Positions 11,417 to 24,599 of a stretch of DNA of 64,000 bases are shown piece by piece. Source of the DNA: Sabethes cyaneus (Eukaryota > Arthropoda > Insecta > Diptera > Culicidae); the NCBI RefSeq assembly GCF_943734655.1, contig NC_071354.1, positions 174,874,411 to 174,938,410 of the forward strand. Direction: 5' to 3'. The notes beneath the pieces are model-generated. The model was not told the DNA's origin. It did no database searches and was given only the letters and a program-made list of their open reading frames with translations. The translations under genes were made by a program, and so were the position numbers. Each line of letters starts with the position of its first letter. Position 1 is the first letter of the stretch.

Positions 11417-13764
11417 CTGTGTTCCTTATAGAATCAAAAACTACTGAACCAATCGGCGTGAAAATTTGCATGTAGAGGTTTTTGGGGCCAGGAAAGGTTT
11501 TAGTGATGGTTAGAGACCCCTCCCCCCACTAAGAGGGGGGGCTCCCATACAAATGAAACACAAATTTCTGCATAACTCGAGAACTAATCAAGCAAATAGA
11601 ACCAATTTTGGCATGTGGGTGTTTTCGGTGACAAGAATTTATTCTAGGGTAATTTGCGACCCCTCCCCTCTTTATAAGGGGAATTATAACTCCTCTCCCC
11701 TTTAAGAGGGGGGGTTTCCATACAAATTTCCTCATAACTCAAGAACTAATCAAGCAAATGGAACCAAATTTGGCATGTGAAGGTTTTCGAGGGCAAGAAA
11801 ATTTTCTATGTTGAATTAGGACCCCTCCTCACTTTAAGAGGGGGGGGGGGCTCCTATACAAACGAAATACAAATTTCCTTATAACTCGAGAGCTAATCCA
11901 GCAAATGGAACCAAATTTGGCATGTAGGTGTTTTTGGAGGCAAGAATGTTTTCTATGATGAATAAGAACCTCTCCCCACTTTAGGAGGGGGGGCTCCTAT
12001 ACAAATGAAATACAAATTTCCTCATAACTCGAGAACTAATCAAGCAAATAGAACCAAATTTGGCATGTGGGAGTTTTCGGTGACAAGAATTTATTCTATG
12101 GTAAATTGAGACCCCTCCCTCTTTATAAGGGGAATTGTAACTCCTCTCCCCTTTAAGAGGGGGGGCTTCCATACAAATTTCCTCATAACTCGAGAACTAA
12201 TCAAGCAAATGGAACCAACTTTGGCATGTGAAGGTTTTCGAGGGCAAGAAAATTTTCTACGGTGAATTAGGACCCCTCCCCACTCTAAGAGGGGGGGCTC
12301 CTGTACAAATGAAATACAAATTTCCTCCTAACTCGAGAACTAATCAAGCAAATAGAACAACATTTGGCATGTGGGTGTTTTTTTTGGTGACAAGAATTTA
12401 TTCTATGGTGAATTGAGACCCCTCCCCTCTTTATAAGAGGAATTATAACTCCTCTCCCCTTTAAGAGGGGGGACTTCCATACAAATTTCCTCATAACTCG
12501 AGAACTAATCAAGCAAATGCAACCAAATTTGGCATGTGAAGGTTTTCGAGAGCAAGAAAATTTTCTATGGTGAATTAGGACCCCTCCCCACTTTAAGAGG
12601 AGGGGCTCCTGTACAAATGAAATACAAATTTCCTCATAACTCGAGAACTAATCAAGCGAATTGAACCAAATTGGGCATGTGTGTGTTTTTGGAGACAATT
12701 TTTTTTTTCAATGATGAATTGGGACCCCTCCCCACTTTAGGAGGGGGGGTCCTATACAAACGAAATACAAATTTCCTCATAACTCGAGAACTAATCCAGC
12801 AAATGGAACCAAATTTGGCGTGTAGGTGTTTTTGGAGGCAAGAATTTTTTCTGTGATGAATTAGGATCTCTTCCCACATTAGGAGGGGGGGCTCCAATAC
12901 AAATGAAATACAAATTTCCCCATAACTCGAGAACTAATCAAGCAAATAGAACCAAATTCGGCATGTGGAGGTTTTTGGAGGCAAAAATATTTTCTACGGT
13001 GAATTAGGATCCTTCCACACTTCAAGAGGGGGGGCTTCTACACAAATGAAATACAAATTTCCTCATAATTCGAGAACTAATCAAGCAAATGGAACCATAT
13101 TTGGCATGTGGGTGTTTTTGGAGGCAACCATTTTTCCCATGATGAATTAGGACTTCTTACCTTTTTAGGAAGGGGGGGAGGGCTCCCATTCAAACGAAAT
13201 ACAAATTTGCTCATAACTTTAGAACTAATGAAGCAAATGGAACCAAATTTGGCATGTGAGAGTTTTAGATGGCAGAATTTTTTTTCTGTGGTGTATTACG
13301 ACCCCTTTCCCTTTTAAGAGGGTGGGCTCCCATACAAATGAAATACAAATTTCCTTATAATTTGAGTACAAACAAATGGAACCAAATTTAGCATGTAGGA
13401 GATTTTTGAGTCTTGAATTTATTTTATGATAGTTAGAGATCTCTCACCCCTGTGGTAGGGGGATATGGACTCTCATACAAATAAAACAGAAATTTTTGCG
13501 AAACTCAAAAACTAATCCAACTCGAGAAATTCGAGACTCTTCCATAAAACATTAATCAATAACAAGACCACAAAAACTATCTATAGTAACACTAGATCAT
13601 TCAGGACGAGCCGGTCGCGAGTGTTGCCGGTGACCCGCCGTCGGAAGCGCCGCCCACTGGGGGGCTTGCAAAACTCGAGAAGTGACAAAGATCATCCGAG
13701 ATTCATGATTTATGTACAACACAGGTTAATTTGTGGCAATACGAAGTTTGTCGGGTCAGCTAGT
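11322..13764. mobile_element. Helentron/DINE-1-like element with central tandem repeats
   Basis: The head CCCAGCTAGCATTTTCAT is followed by TATCTATACCTATAAAGAAG, then a (GTCT)n microsatellite (11376-11417) and an ACCAATCGGCGTGAAAATTT block. The centre is a tandem array (listed separately). The tail ends in AATACGAAGTTTGTCGGGTC followed by AGCTAGT. Head, (GTCY)n tract, ~150 bp central repeats and the GTCAGCTAGT tail match the general layout of dipteran DINE-1/mini-me (non-autonomous Helentron) elements. No Rep/helicase coding sequence is present. A truncated second copy with the same head is at 26282. Confidence 0.65.
11500..13500. repeat. Tandem array, about 13 units of 143-166 bp
   Basis: Each unit holds CATAACTCGAGAACTAATCA, AAATGGAACCAAATTTGGCA, a GGTGTTTT(T/C)GG block, a CCCCTCCCC tract and a G-run (AGAGGGGGGGCTCC). 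Starts of the CTCGAG block are near 11575, 11738, 11885, 12028, 12189, 12332, 12498, 12641, 12785, 12928, 13071 and 13218, plus a decayed one near 13364. Units of about 162-166 bp carry an extra ~20 bp (TATAAGGGGAATTATAACTC) and occur at intervals in the first half, giving a weak higher-order pattern. The many small open frames across the array are by-products. Confidence 0.9.
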
Positions 13765-16700
13765 AAAAGATAAAAATCAGCATTAAGTACAGATGTAATT
13801 CATGCTAATACATCGTATTTGATGCGCAAAACTGGCATATCCGAACTATTTTGAATGCAATATACGTGATTAGGAATAATTATAAGCGTTTCGACTATTT
13901 AAGTATTTATATACGACAATATTCGATTAAGCGCGACTTGCTCCGTAATGCTATACAATTCTGTACTGAAAGTCTTATGTATGTCAGTTATTATCAATAC
14001 ATACGATTGTAAATCAACTTGAGCGCACTTTATCAAACATTAGTTACGATTTCGAATTTGTTAGGAGATATTTCCGATAATTTTCGTACATTGATATATA
14101 CGAGTTGGTGCTAGCTGGGATGTTATACAAACTTAGTAAGCGTCGCTTCAATATACCCTTCCTTACCTAATTTTCTGTTTTTTTTCCTTCACATCTTGTA
14201 TCACCCTGGATGCTTTCACCAACTTTGTTACATTGCTTTCTTGTACCGTTTCCTCCATCTATTGGAAAGATTACCATTTAAAAAAATAAAAAAAAAAACC
14301 AGTTGTCGTCATTCTGAAATTGAACGCTTGGCGGAAACTGATTATAATTTGCCCTTGAACAAGAGACTTAATTGCGCATTGTTAGCCAGTACCATTTTTA
14401 TAAGTAGCCGCGGTAAAATGATTCATTGTTGGTAACATGCAGTCTTCAGCATGAAAGAAAGGATGTGGAGGGGGGCTGAGAACAAACCCATGCTAAATAA
14501 CTACTAGCTTCTCAAAGCAGACTCAGTAATCTTGCAGCTATACCCAAGCAGGAATTTAAGTTTTATTGCGTTCCTCTAGGGGTTTTCATGACCTATTTCA
14601 TAAGACCGCTAATTAAACTTTGAGATTTACTTTACTTTACTATCTTCGGACCAAGTGCCCCATTCTACAAGTTTTTTATTATTTCTTTAAGAGTCAGATT
14701 ATAAGTTCAAGTAGATATGTCGTGTTCTGTTCTGTTGTATTTTTCGCTATTTCACGGCAACCGCCATCAATTAATTAAGCTGTACGCTCGGTTCTGTGAA
14801 GCTTTAAAGCATAAAACTTGCTGTGGCGAAATCAGTGTGCCGATTTGTTGACATGAAAATACATCGTGACAAAAAAAGCTAATGTTTTACTATCAGATCA
14901 TTCTGATTGATTTGGTGTATAGCGACCAGAATAAAATAGAAGGAATAAATAATAAATTTTCGGTAGTTTTCGTAGTTGTGCAGCATATGCGCATTAAATT
15001 TTATCGTGCATATTGGAATGGTCTGAAATGATCTGAAATAAAGAAAATTTCCACGCTCTTGTTGACGGTAATATATTAAATGAAATGTAGTGCAAACGCA
15101 TGAATCACGAGTTTCCCAGAATACGCGACGAAAGAGAATCCCCAAAACGATAGTAGCGTTACAGCCGATATTAATTAAAATTCTTTTCACCTCAAATAAT
15201 TGCATCCTGTCTGACACGCATTAAATAAATTAATCCCTTTTAACGGTTTGTTAAGTACTTGGCAGTTGGCATCATTGATAGTGAAACCAGTGAAACATTG
15301 ATAGGTGCAGCAACTGGGATTGAAATTTTAAAATATAAGTGCTTAACTATTTTTGCTTAGAAAGCCACAGCAGACGAAGAAATCGTAATTAAAGTTACCA
15401 TAGTCATCCGTAGCATACTAATCGAATTATTTTTCTCCATCCTCAACAATTTTAGCACTTAGAGTCCTGATGACAGCATTTTAGAAGAACCAACAGCAGC
15501 AAAATGACTTTCTACTGAGCATTCTCAGCCATCTCATCATATCGAGAGCAGGTGTTCAAACCTGCTACATGATTTATGCCCCAACACGGACAAACGACCC
15601 AACCACTTCTTGCTCTGTCAGCACTGGGAAAATACGCTCTTCTTGTGCGTTCAATCGCTTGCATGTCCCGGGGGGGAGGAATGTTGGTCAGCAGCTAGCA
15701 CCACTTACAGTAGTGTGTCGGATATATGAAGGACATCTGGCTTCCACCCTACGATGAATAGTAATTGGTTGCACATCTTTTGTACCTCATCCAGGGGTGT
15801 GTGACTGTCAATGATCTACGAGAGCTATTTTTGGTCCTTTCTCGTATCCATTGCTGGTGCCCACTTTCCATGGGCGCCTGATGTGAGAACTTCGAAACCG
15901 GTAGAAAGCTTGAAACGAGAAGGAAATTTGTTTTTCCATAACTTCTAGCCGATGATTGTGGTGACAAATCACGTCCAATACTGAATGGACGGGTCAGTGC
16001 AAGGCAAAAGGCGTTTTGCTCGTAGGACTGCCATCACCAACGGCAGGGCAGAGCTGGCAGCGACGGAAATCAAATCAAGAAAATGAGCTGCAACATTTCC
16101 TATGGAAACGGAAGCTCTAGATGACAAAGCTATCCTTTCGGGGGAAATTTCCCTCACATTCGAGGGAATAGGTGATTTAGAAGTCTTTCTGTTCCTAATA
16201 ACTTCGTATACGCGCGATCGGAAATTTGAGCTTTTCCGGATTATTAGTGTCCAGTGAGCATTCCATTAGGAGGAATTGCCAATCTGGCACCGGTAATATG
16301 TTTGATCAAACAAAGGATTACCGGTAAACAGTACACACTCAGAAGTACATCCATCAGAACAATCCTTTCGATAAAACTGACCGCCCATTCCGATGGAACG
16401 AGCGACCAGCATCTGCCATGCATCAACAAGCCAAACGGTAAGCCCTTTACCAAGCTGGGCTGGATGTTGCTTCGACAAAGTTGTTGTGTAAAAGCCATGC
16501 GGAGAAAAGCATAAATCGGTTGCATCGATCGAAAATCGAACACTATTTGCTTCTCGGACGAGTCGCTTGCTTTTTACAAATATGCGAATGCGATAATTTA
16601 TGGTCTTCATTGTCATCGGTGACGTTCCACTACTCGTCATTCGTCGTTGACTATGAGAAGAGGGGGCTTAGCCTTAGCCGCCATAAGCCTTATTCCGCCG

Positions 16701-19030
16701 ACCGAAACCGTATGTCTAGATGACCGAGTTTCAACAAACAACATGATGAATAGGTTTAAATTTGTTGCAATCCGTCAGCCGTCCGGTTGAAGTGCAGAAA
16801 CACCGCTCAATGTGTGACGACAGAAAAAATATTAAGGTACACACAGATAGTTTTCAATCAAACGAAGTGCCAATATAAAGGGAACATTTGCGGTTTATTC
16901 TGATATATTTGCACGCTATTTTTATTGTAAGCTAAAAGCCTCAGATATAAAAAAAATTGTGAAATAACTAACATTGCTACGCGGAGTGGCTTATAATTTT
17001 GTTTGATATATAAACCCATAACTGTTATCTTAAAACAGTTTAAAAGAATAGCCTACAATGATATTTTCTGAGAAAATATTCATAATGAAATGGGTCAAAA
17101 TTTACTAATAAAAACACGAAAAGGTCAGTCAATACCAAATTTTTTCTCGGACAATAAGAGGCCACTTATAAATGATATTGAGGGATTTTTATTTTTTTCA
17201 AGCACCCGGTATTAATAAATTGAAAATACTGAAGACATTTCCATAATGAATAAGTGTGTTTGTGTGTTAGGTATTCAAAAATTTTCTAATATAGTTGTAT
17301 GAAATCAAAAGTTCTAAAGAAAGCTAGAATGGTTTCTTACTAATATGGGTTTTCATAACTACGAATTTGGTTCAGCCGAGAAAACTCACGATTATTGGCA
17401 TTCTTTTTGTATAGTATGTATTAAAATAAAATAAAAATCCCTAAAACAAAGAAGAACATTGAAGTTTGCTCGTAAAACATAATATAAATGACCGTTATTT
17501 TCCTAATCCTCTATCAATAATACAACGTATCCCATACTATGAAATACTTCACCTCATATCTTCACGGTTTCGAGTCCGTCTTATAAGATCATTAATCAGA
17601 AAATTGCCCAGCAGAGTGAGGATAAAGAATAATTGATGACAGTTGTTGTCAGCGCCGTTTTTGTTTCGCAATTTATTTCGCACTTAACTTTTTCCAAACA
17701 TATTTCCGTGGGTCGTCATTTCATCAACAAGCAGTAATTTTAAAGCAATAAATAAATTACTCGAGCAGTCGAGCAGTTAATGCCAAGGTGAACCGGCGCG
17801 AGGCAGGCCAGTGAATAGAACAATAAAATCTAGAATTCATTTCTTGAAAGATGCCTGACTTGCATAGTTTCCAGTCCATCAACGCCCAAACTAATCGTAA
17901 AAGTTAAGCAGCAATCTGTGTTTTGAGCCAGCTGACAGGGTGCCAGTCAACGCCGCACAGCAAGGAGACGTCAACTGCCGACATGAATCAATTAAACTCG
18001 TAACGGGTGCTAAACTTCTAATTAAATTTTCATCACAACACGATGGACTTTTCCGTACCGTCTAACAAGCGGGCATCGGTCGTGGTCAGAAAACCATGTA
18101 CCTGTCCCCCCGTTTTCCGGAGTACAACACCACTACTCGATGTCACACTTCTGAAACCTTTTTCCACGCTATTAGTTGCCCGGTCATGCCTAACAGCAGC
18201 GTCTGGTTCTCGACAACTTTTTCCACGTCCGCACGGCGACATTCCGCACCGTCGAATGTCATCCAATTTGGTGTGCCACCATTAGCCCTCAACGGAGCGA
18301 AAATTTGTCGGCTGCTCGGGAAGCACTTTATCGGTTTCCATTCCGGTCAGGCTGAAATTTATTATATTTTGCGTACCCGAAAAAGGATATTTGTTTAGTT
18401 GAAGAAAAAAATAACATGGTAATCATTTCATTGAAGGCAAAGTTATTGGACTTGTCATGCGACCCAATTTCGACACACATTAAGAGAAGTGAGAGTACTG
18501 TAATCACTGGCGTTTATCTAGGTTGGGGCAAGTGTCCCATCTTCTGTTTAAATATTGATGTTGTACACAATGATTTACGAATGATGCTTCATGATTGTTT
18601 AAGTCATAGTTCTCTGTTTACAACGAAAGTAGTTTTTTAAACTCACATATGCCTGATGCCAAGCTATTTTTAAAGCCTATGAACTGGATACTATTTTTCA
18701 AAATTATGGCACAGTTCCGGCCGAAGGACATGTGAATTTTATGAAATTTTGAACAATAATGATAGGTAACAAACTCATCGGGAACAGAATTTTTCAGAAA
18801 ACTTTAATTTTCATAGACATAATTTATTTCCAAAATTTATTAGTCTTGTTAAATAAACTTTTTTTTTGTAAAAATGCAAAAAAGATTTATCAGCCATTAA
18901 GGAAAAATATTAACTCTCTAACGGACAATATCGTAAAAACGATGCGACCATTCTAATGGCATTTCTAATTTCATAAAAGCACACTCACAAGAAAATTTTA
19001 ATTTTCATTCAAAACTAAATAATAAATAAT
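13765..19030. other. KCNQ intron, mostly unremarkable; two GC-richer blocks
   Basis: Mainly AT-rich sequence. Blocks at about 15470-16730 and 17640-18310 have higher GC and open frames on both strands (for example 16640-16266 minus), but no family motif and no convincing splice pairing. They could be conserved regulatory DNA or very old repeats. Confidence 0.35.
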
Positions 19031-20580
19031 TTACCGTGAAAGCACCTAATTCCGATCACCTAATGCATGATTCATCTTTGAGTCCCTACTGAAAAATATA
19101 GCTTTGATATTTATTTACACGGTATGTGTCTTTAGCAAGTATTTTCAATTATGTTTCATGGAAAAATACTAAAATACTTAAATTATTTACCGAAAGGTAA
19201 AAAAATGCATCAAAGTATGATGTATCAGTGCACCTAATTCCGATCATCAATTATAAGGGGTGATTCTAATTCCGATCACAGGTGTATCTAATTCCGATCG
19301 CGTCATGATAAGCTGTTAAAGTATAAAACTATTGTCAACTCGTACCAAATGGATCTGAAATGTATTGCATTTATGCTTGCGTTAATGATCTTTATTGTCA
19401 TTAGTTTAATATTCATAAAATTTGTGTACTCAAAAGATCGACAAGCGAATTATGAAACTTTCCTCTTCTTTTATCTTTGTTCAACTGTTACAATTACAAT
19501 AAAATTGGGCCACATTGGACGCTTTCATAAAGCTTTGATCATAAATAATGGTAAAAAAACCAGGAAGGTTGTGTTTCAGACAAGACCGCGTAGTTGGCGT
19601 AGAACTACGTGAGGCTGGTTTTCGCGAAGAAACCTCGAAAATTAAAGAAAACTTTTTACACCTTGCTGGTATATGTGTAGCGTAAAATAGCGTAAAGTGA
19701 GAAAACAAACAAACAATATAATAATAATATTATCTTGCTGTACCGTATTTATGGTAGGTGAGCTATTTTATGATATCAAAAACGAAAATTTGTACCAGCG
19801 CTAAAATCAGAGTATTTCAGTATAGAAATTTGCCGCACGCATCCAGCTATTAACAAAGTTCTTGGAGAAAACTTTAGTTCTCAAAATAATATGTTATTGT
19901 TATATTAAAAGAACACACATTAATAAGATAGTTCATAACTGCGCTGTCGCTGTCGCTTGTTTACAGCGTTAGAAAAGCAAAACATCTGAGCCTCTCAGTT
20001 GGCCTCGAGGTACGGCACTGGTCTAATAATCCGATCAAATGAATATATCAAATCAATCCTAAAATCCAAATAGCAACTTCGTTAGCTTGCATTTTGCCAG
20101 TTTATAACTTTGATATAGTGATCGGAATTAGAAGCAGAAAAAAAATTTATGTTCATAATTCCGATCATTCACTTTAATGGAATAAATTCCGCAAATTCAG
20201 CATTTTTTCAGCCAAATTTGATATAGAATGGTTACATATGCTTGTATCTATTTGTTATCATAGAATACCGACGAAGTTAATATGTTTTCACGCTGCTATG
20301 ATCTTAGCAAATTTGATCGAGCGCTTAGCACTTCGGCTAAGAAAATACATTTTGATGGCGTTTTTTTCTACTGCCTGTCGAATTTAACTTATTTTGAAGT
20401 GCAGGATGCCCCAAAGGCAGTCATTTTTCAACAACTGACACATAAACACATAGCACAATAACTAAGCGTGCTCATTTACTACACTATTTACTACATTTTG
20501 GCTCAATTTTCTAAAAATTGATCATTTAGGTTGAGTGATCGGAATTAGCAGCTGATCGCAATTATGTGCGGTCACGGTAA
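19031..20580. mobile_element. 1.55 kb non-autonomous element with repeated ATTCCGATCA motifs
   Basis: Inverted ends: left TTACCGTGAAAGCACCTAAT, right (reverse complement) TTACCGTGACCGCACATAAT. The motif CTAATTCCGATCA or close variants occurs near 19049, 19235, 19266 and 19291 in one orientation, and near 20112, 20536 and 20553 in the other, with one forward copy at 20156. Clustered subterminal repeats in opposite orientation at the two ends are typical binding sites for a DNA transposase (hAT/PIF-like). The interior open frame at 19349-19612 has no recognised motif. No clear target duplication was found. Confidence 0.65.
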
Positions 20581-21179
20581 TTTCTCTTGTTCGTGTTTTC
20601 AAGTCTAACGCTCTACCCAAATTCAATTCAGAATTATTCCAATTCAGATATATCTATTACAAAACTGGAATAGAGCATGTAAATTACTCATAAAAAGTTT
20701 TGAGGTCAACCATTTTGTTTTAGATGTCGTTTTTATTCAAAAGTAAGGAAGGAAAAATTTGCACAATAACTTCTTTCGCAATTCCGGAATTCTTATTTAT
20801 AAAAGATGAAAACTCTTGAACGCGTGGTCAGAATGTTGTCAGGTTAATATCAAATGGACTGAAGTTAATTTTAGGTAATTGGATATTACCTGGCAAGCAA
20901 TCTGTTCTGACACACTTTTCATATAGCCAATTCAAAATAAATTTCTTAAGCTTTAAAAGCGAAGGCTATTCACAGACGACCTTGCTCGTTAGAGAATTAA
21001 AATAATTTTCTAGATAGTATATTTTTCTAAAATACAGAAAAACTTTGTTTTAAGCTCGATGAAGCAAGATGGAGACTAAATAAATATCTGTCAACATATT
21101 GACAAAAGAAGAAGGGATAGGATTTAAAACGAAAAGTGTCATTACAATCTACTGATTGTAAAAAGGCATGGCACGATCA

Positions 21180-21421
21180 CTTTGACTCAATTCACATTCA
21201 TTTGACAGTACCGTTTCAGCCAAGCAAAATTTGACAAAGTTTTATATGGGACATTTGTAGAATTAGTTATTATCTACAATTTTGCTGAACAAAGTTTTGC
21301 TGTATCTTTTGTAGTTACGGCACTACAATGCTAGTAACTCGTTAATGACTAAATGAATGTTCACTTAGTCACTAAAGAGGTACTAGCATTGTAGCACCGT
21401 AAATACAAAACATACAGCAAT
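21180..21421. repeat. Dispersed repeat plus 124 bp foldback
   Basis: 21180-21290 (CATTTGACAGT ... AAAATTTGACAAAG ... TATGGGACATTTGTAGAA) is an inverted copy of 40433-40540. Directly next, 21298-21421 folds back on itself: TACGGCACTACAATGCTAGT on the left pairs with TACTAGCATTGTAGCACCGT on the right, around a ~35 bp loop. Confidence 0.6.
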
Positions 21422-21429
21422 ACTGATTG

Positions 21430-22170
21430 TAAATGATATAAAAATGCCATCAAAAATATAAAATTAATAAAAAAAATGCCGCTAAAATGGCACAAAACGC
21501 TACAAAAAAAAGGACGGGATGGCTATAATATGGGATAGTACTGGCAGCGAGGAATAAGGGGGTAAAGTAGATCAAGCTTGAAGGAAGGGTAAACCCCAAT
21601 ACACACAAGCACACATAAAATTTAATAAGCATATCGCTCACTGAATAGAGATTATAGCAAAAAGAAATGCAGTGCAGATCATTCAGCGTTATCACAATAG
21701 ATCAACTATAGTGGTCGCAGTGAAGAGTTCACACATGAAAAAAAAAGCACAAGAAGGCGCGAACAAGTTAAACAAGATTAATAATAATAAATGAAACAGA
21801 AATCATACAAAAATGTAGAAAAAATATGTGCCTAGAAAAAATACGAAGGTAACAGAAAAATGATAAAGATAAAACAAAAAAATTAAGTTAAAACACAAAA
21901 AGCACATAGAGCTAACACAGAAATGAAAGATGCTATAAAAATGGCCTCGAAAAGATACGAACAGAAAATGAACGTAAAAAAGAATACTCAACTACCGCTA
22001 AATAATAAATAATACATAATAAAATTAAAAAAAAAACCAAAAGTCAATCAAAGTTGATACGAAAATGGCAAATGCTAAAGAAATGATATAAAAGTGATGC
22101 AAAAGGATGGAGGATATACAAAAATAATGAAACGAAAAAGTAAAAAATAAAACATGAAAAGGATCTCTTT
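21430..22170. repeat. A-rich decayed minisatellite
   Basis: Long A-rich stretch in which short phrases of the type AAAAATGGC / AGAAATGATA recur every 15-30 bases without a fixed period. Similar text returns at 24365-24600 and 25690-26090. Looks like an old tandem repeat degraded by mutation. Confidence 0.5.
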
Positions 22171-22382
22171 TAGAAAGTGAGGTGTCTGATGCGAAGTACG
22201 ATTAATTAGATGAATTGTACATTTTCGATTTAGACCAAAAACATATCGGGGCGTTGGCTGTGAGGTTCGCAACCACGTTCTTTCGGTTGGTACCCAACTG
22301 TTCAAATAACTAAACTACTACCGACCGCTGTATTAGGTAGCCTAATACCTAATTGTATTTTATTCTTCCGATTCTATCACTC

Positions 22383-22489
22383 CCCTAGTAGAACAGTTGT
22401 TATAAACTGGTTGTGGTAACCGATTAATGACTAATTTCAGTCATAAATAGGTTGCAGCAACCAGAAACGACAAAAGTGTGCTACTTGGG
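22383..22489. mobile_element. 107 bp MITE, copy 1
   Basis: Ends CCCTAGTAGAACAG and (reverse complement) CCCAAGTAGCACAC; central TTTCAGTCATAAATAGGTTG. Same length and order as the copies at 27171 and 46816. Confidence 0.75.
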
Positions 22490-23524
22490 TCGGGATTCCT
22501 ATATATAAGATTCCAAAGGTAAAAAAAGTATGAAAATGACGCCGCAGAAAAATAATATGGCACCAAAAATATATAGAAGAACAATTCAAATGGAATACTA
22601 AAATTGGTATTTATTTATTGTGAAACTAAATAATAATAATAACAATAATAATAATTTTTATTATTATTACTAGGCCATTACAAGTATTTTATAAAGTTTT
22701 TGTCCTTCCGGTGTTCGGCCACTGAAGGGGGGGGCGAAAAAAAACAAAGTGAATTTTTTAATCGAGCAACAAAAACATGGGTTTTGAAGCATTTTTAAAA
22801 CATTTAGCATTTCAAGTTTAAACATAAAAACCGAATCTTTTCTTGTTTATAATATATACGTTATTATTTTCTAAGCAAAAATCTACGTAAAAAAGACAAA
22901 AACGAAGGAAATTTTTTTTGGACGATTTTCGGAAATTCCATTGTTTGAATTTCCATTTCTGTTTCGTGCTAGAAGCGTTAACTCAACTCGTACACTCATT
23001 TTTCGAGTTTTTCAGACTGTAGAGCCCACAGACAATTGTTTTTATAAAAAAAATTCGACTCATATCCTACAAATAATTTTTGGCCCTCGATTATTCAAGC
23101 CAATTTCCAAGGGGGGGGGAGGGGGGTTGTTTGACAAAAACTTTAGAAGTGATTTGTAATGGCCTTATTTTACAAGAAATAAAGTAATAGTAAAATAAAG
23201 AATACAAAACATAATAATGCAAGGGAACAAAAATTTAAAAAAAAAAAATAAGGCACCAAAATAGCAATAAAGACCTATTTTTTATTAATGGTGAAGGAGC
23301 GTTTGGTGAGGAAGAATGGTAGATTGGATGATATTGCGAAACTTCGATGGGGGGCCAAAAATATATTGCATAGTTCAATTATTCTAACCCACACTCTCTC
23401 GGTTTGCACCCAACTGTATTGACAATTGAACTGTCAGTACACGACACCCTATGTTAGATTATCACACATATAGTTTTCGATCATTCCACTCTAAAAGTTT
23501 CAATATTTGAAGACAGTGTCGAAT
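22490..23524. other. Intronic AT-rich sequence with an (AAT)n hairpin
   Basis: An (AATAAT)n / (ATTATT)n patch at about 22627-22670 can fold on itself. G-runs occur at 22727 and 23111. No coding signal. Confidence 0.4.
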
Positions 23525-24366
23525 TAGTAAAAGCCTCGTTTTAACGACAGGGGGAGGCCCTAACTTCGAAACGCCTGGACGGTTCTTCATCAAACTTGGC
23601 ACACATGTTCCTTGATATAAGGGAATCAGCACTGGGAGGTTGACAAAAGAAGGAGATTCCTAGCAAGACGGGGAGATCGACGTAAGTAAAGCGGGGTGCG
23701 TTTCTCTTGCATTTAAACCAATTGCAGTTGTGCAAGTGACTTTGAGAAAAGAGGGGAATTCCACCAAGGAGGAATATATGGTAAAAAAAACTTTATTTCC
23801 TTTCCATTATAAGGATTTTCATAGGGCAAAGCGTTGCATAATTAGCTAGGTGACAGAAGGGTGAGCTAATTGGGAAGAAACAAGACAGGTATGGGGACGA
23901 GGAACGTGAATGAGTGTTTCATAATAGCACTGGAAGCTTGTCAAACACATTCTTTTAGCTTTTATGCTAAAAGAATCAGCACAGGGGAATTGACAAAAGA
24001 GGGAGACGGTCACTTACAAGGGGAGGGAAAGGTTCAAATGGGTAGAAAGGCGCGTTTCTCTTGCATTTGGAACGATAGTAGTTGTACAAGTATTTCTGAA
24101 AGGGAGAATAGGGTGGCCATAAACAAGGGGAAGGTTCAAAAACGTAAAAAAGCTTTGAGTCGATTTTTACGGATTACCGAGGAGAAGACAGATTTACAAG
24201 TGGCTGGGGGACAACATGAGGGGAATTGACAAAGGGAGAAGGCACATTCAAATGAAAGGAGAAGGGTTTTGTGTCTTGCATTATGAAAATTTTCGTTGCT
24301 ATAACAGATGTACAATTGACTGAGAAACAAAGGGGCCCCGAGTAAGATCGGGCAATCAGCTAGTTA
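23525..24366. mobile_element. Diverged Helentron/DINE-like relic with ~345 bp repeated units
   Basis: The phrases AATCAGCACTGGGAGGTTGA (23626) and AATCAGCACAGGGGAATTGA (23971), and three versions of TTTCTCTTGCATTT...GTACAAGT (23700, 24053, 24268), show about 2.5 diverged tandem units. The start carries AAACTTGGCACACATGTTCC, similar to the AAATTTGGCATGTGG motif of the 11.5 kb array. The end GGGCAATCAGCTAGTTA resembles the GGGTCAGCTAGTA tail of that element. Confidence 0.5.
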
Positions 24367-24599
24367 AATAAAAAAGTATAAACAGAAACCCAAAATGACA
24401 CTAAAAGTACAAATAATTGATGCGGAAATTAAAAACAATATAGAAACGTCCTCAAAAACATAGAATTAACAGAAATATGCCTAGAAAATTGCATAAAGCG
24501 CTACAATACAAAATCGCCGCAATAATGCAATAACGAAACAACTAATAAAAATAAACAAAAGTGAAACAAAATTAACACAGAAATGGTAAATGGCTGAAT

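Noticed and set aside
11118..13317. Series of similar 60-117-codon frames on both strands
   Set aside because: They repeat with the tandem array units and reflect its periodicity, not a gene family.
11500..13500. Regularly spaced repeats that might suggest a CRISPR array
   Set aside because: Units are 143-166 bp and repeated along their whole length with no unique spacers; eukaryotic context.
16244..16640. Overlapping frames on both strands in a GC-richer patch
   Set aside because: No family motif and no splice pairing; several frames are equally open.
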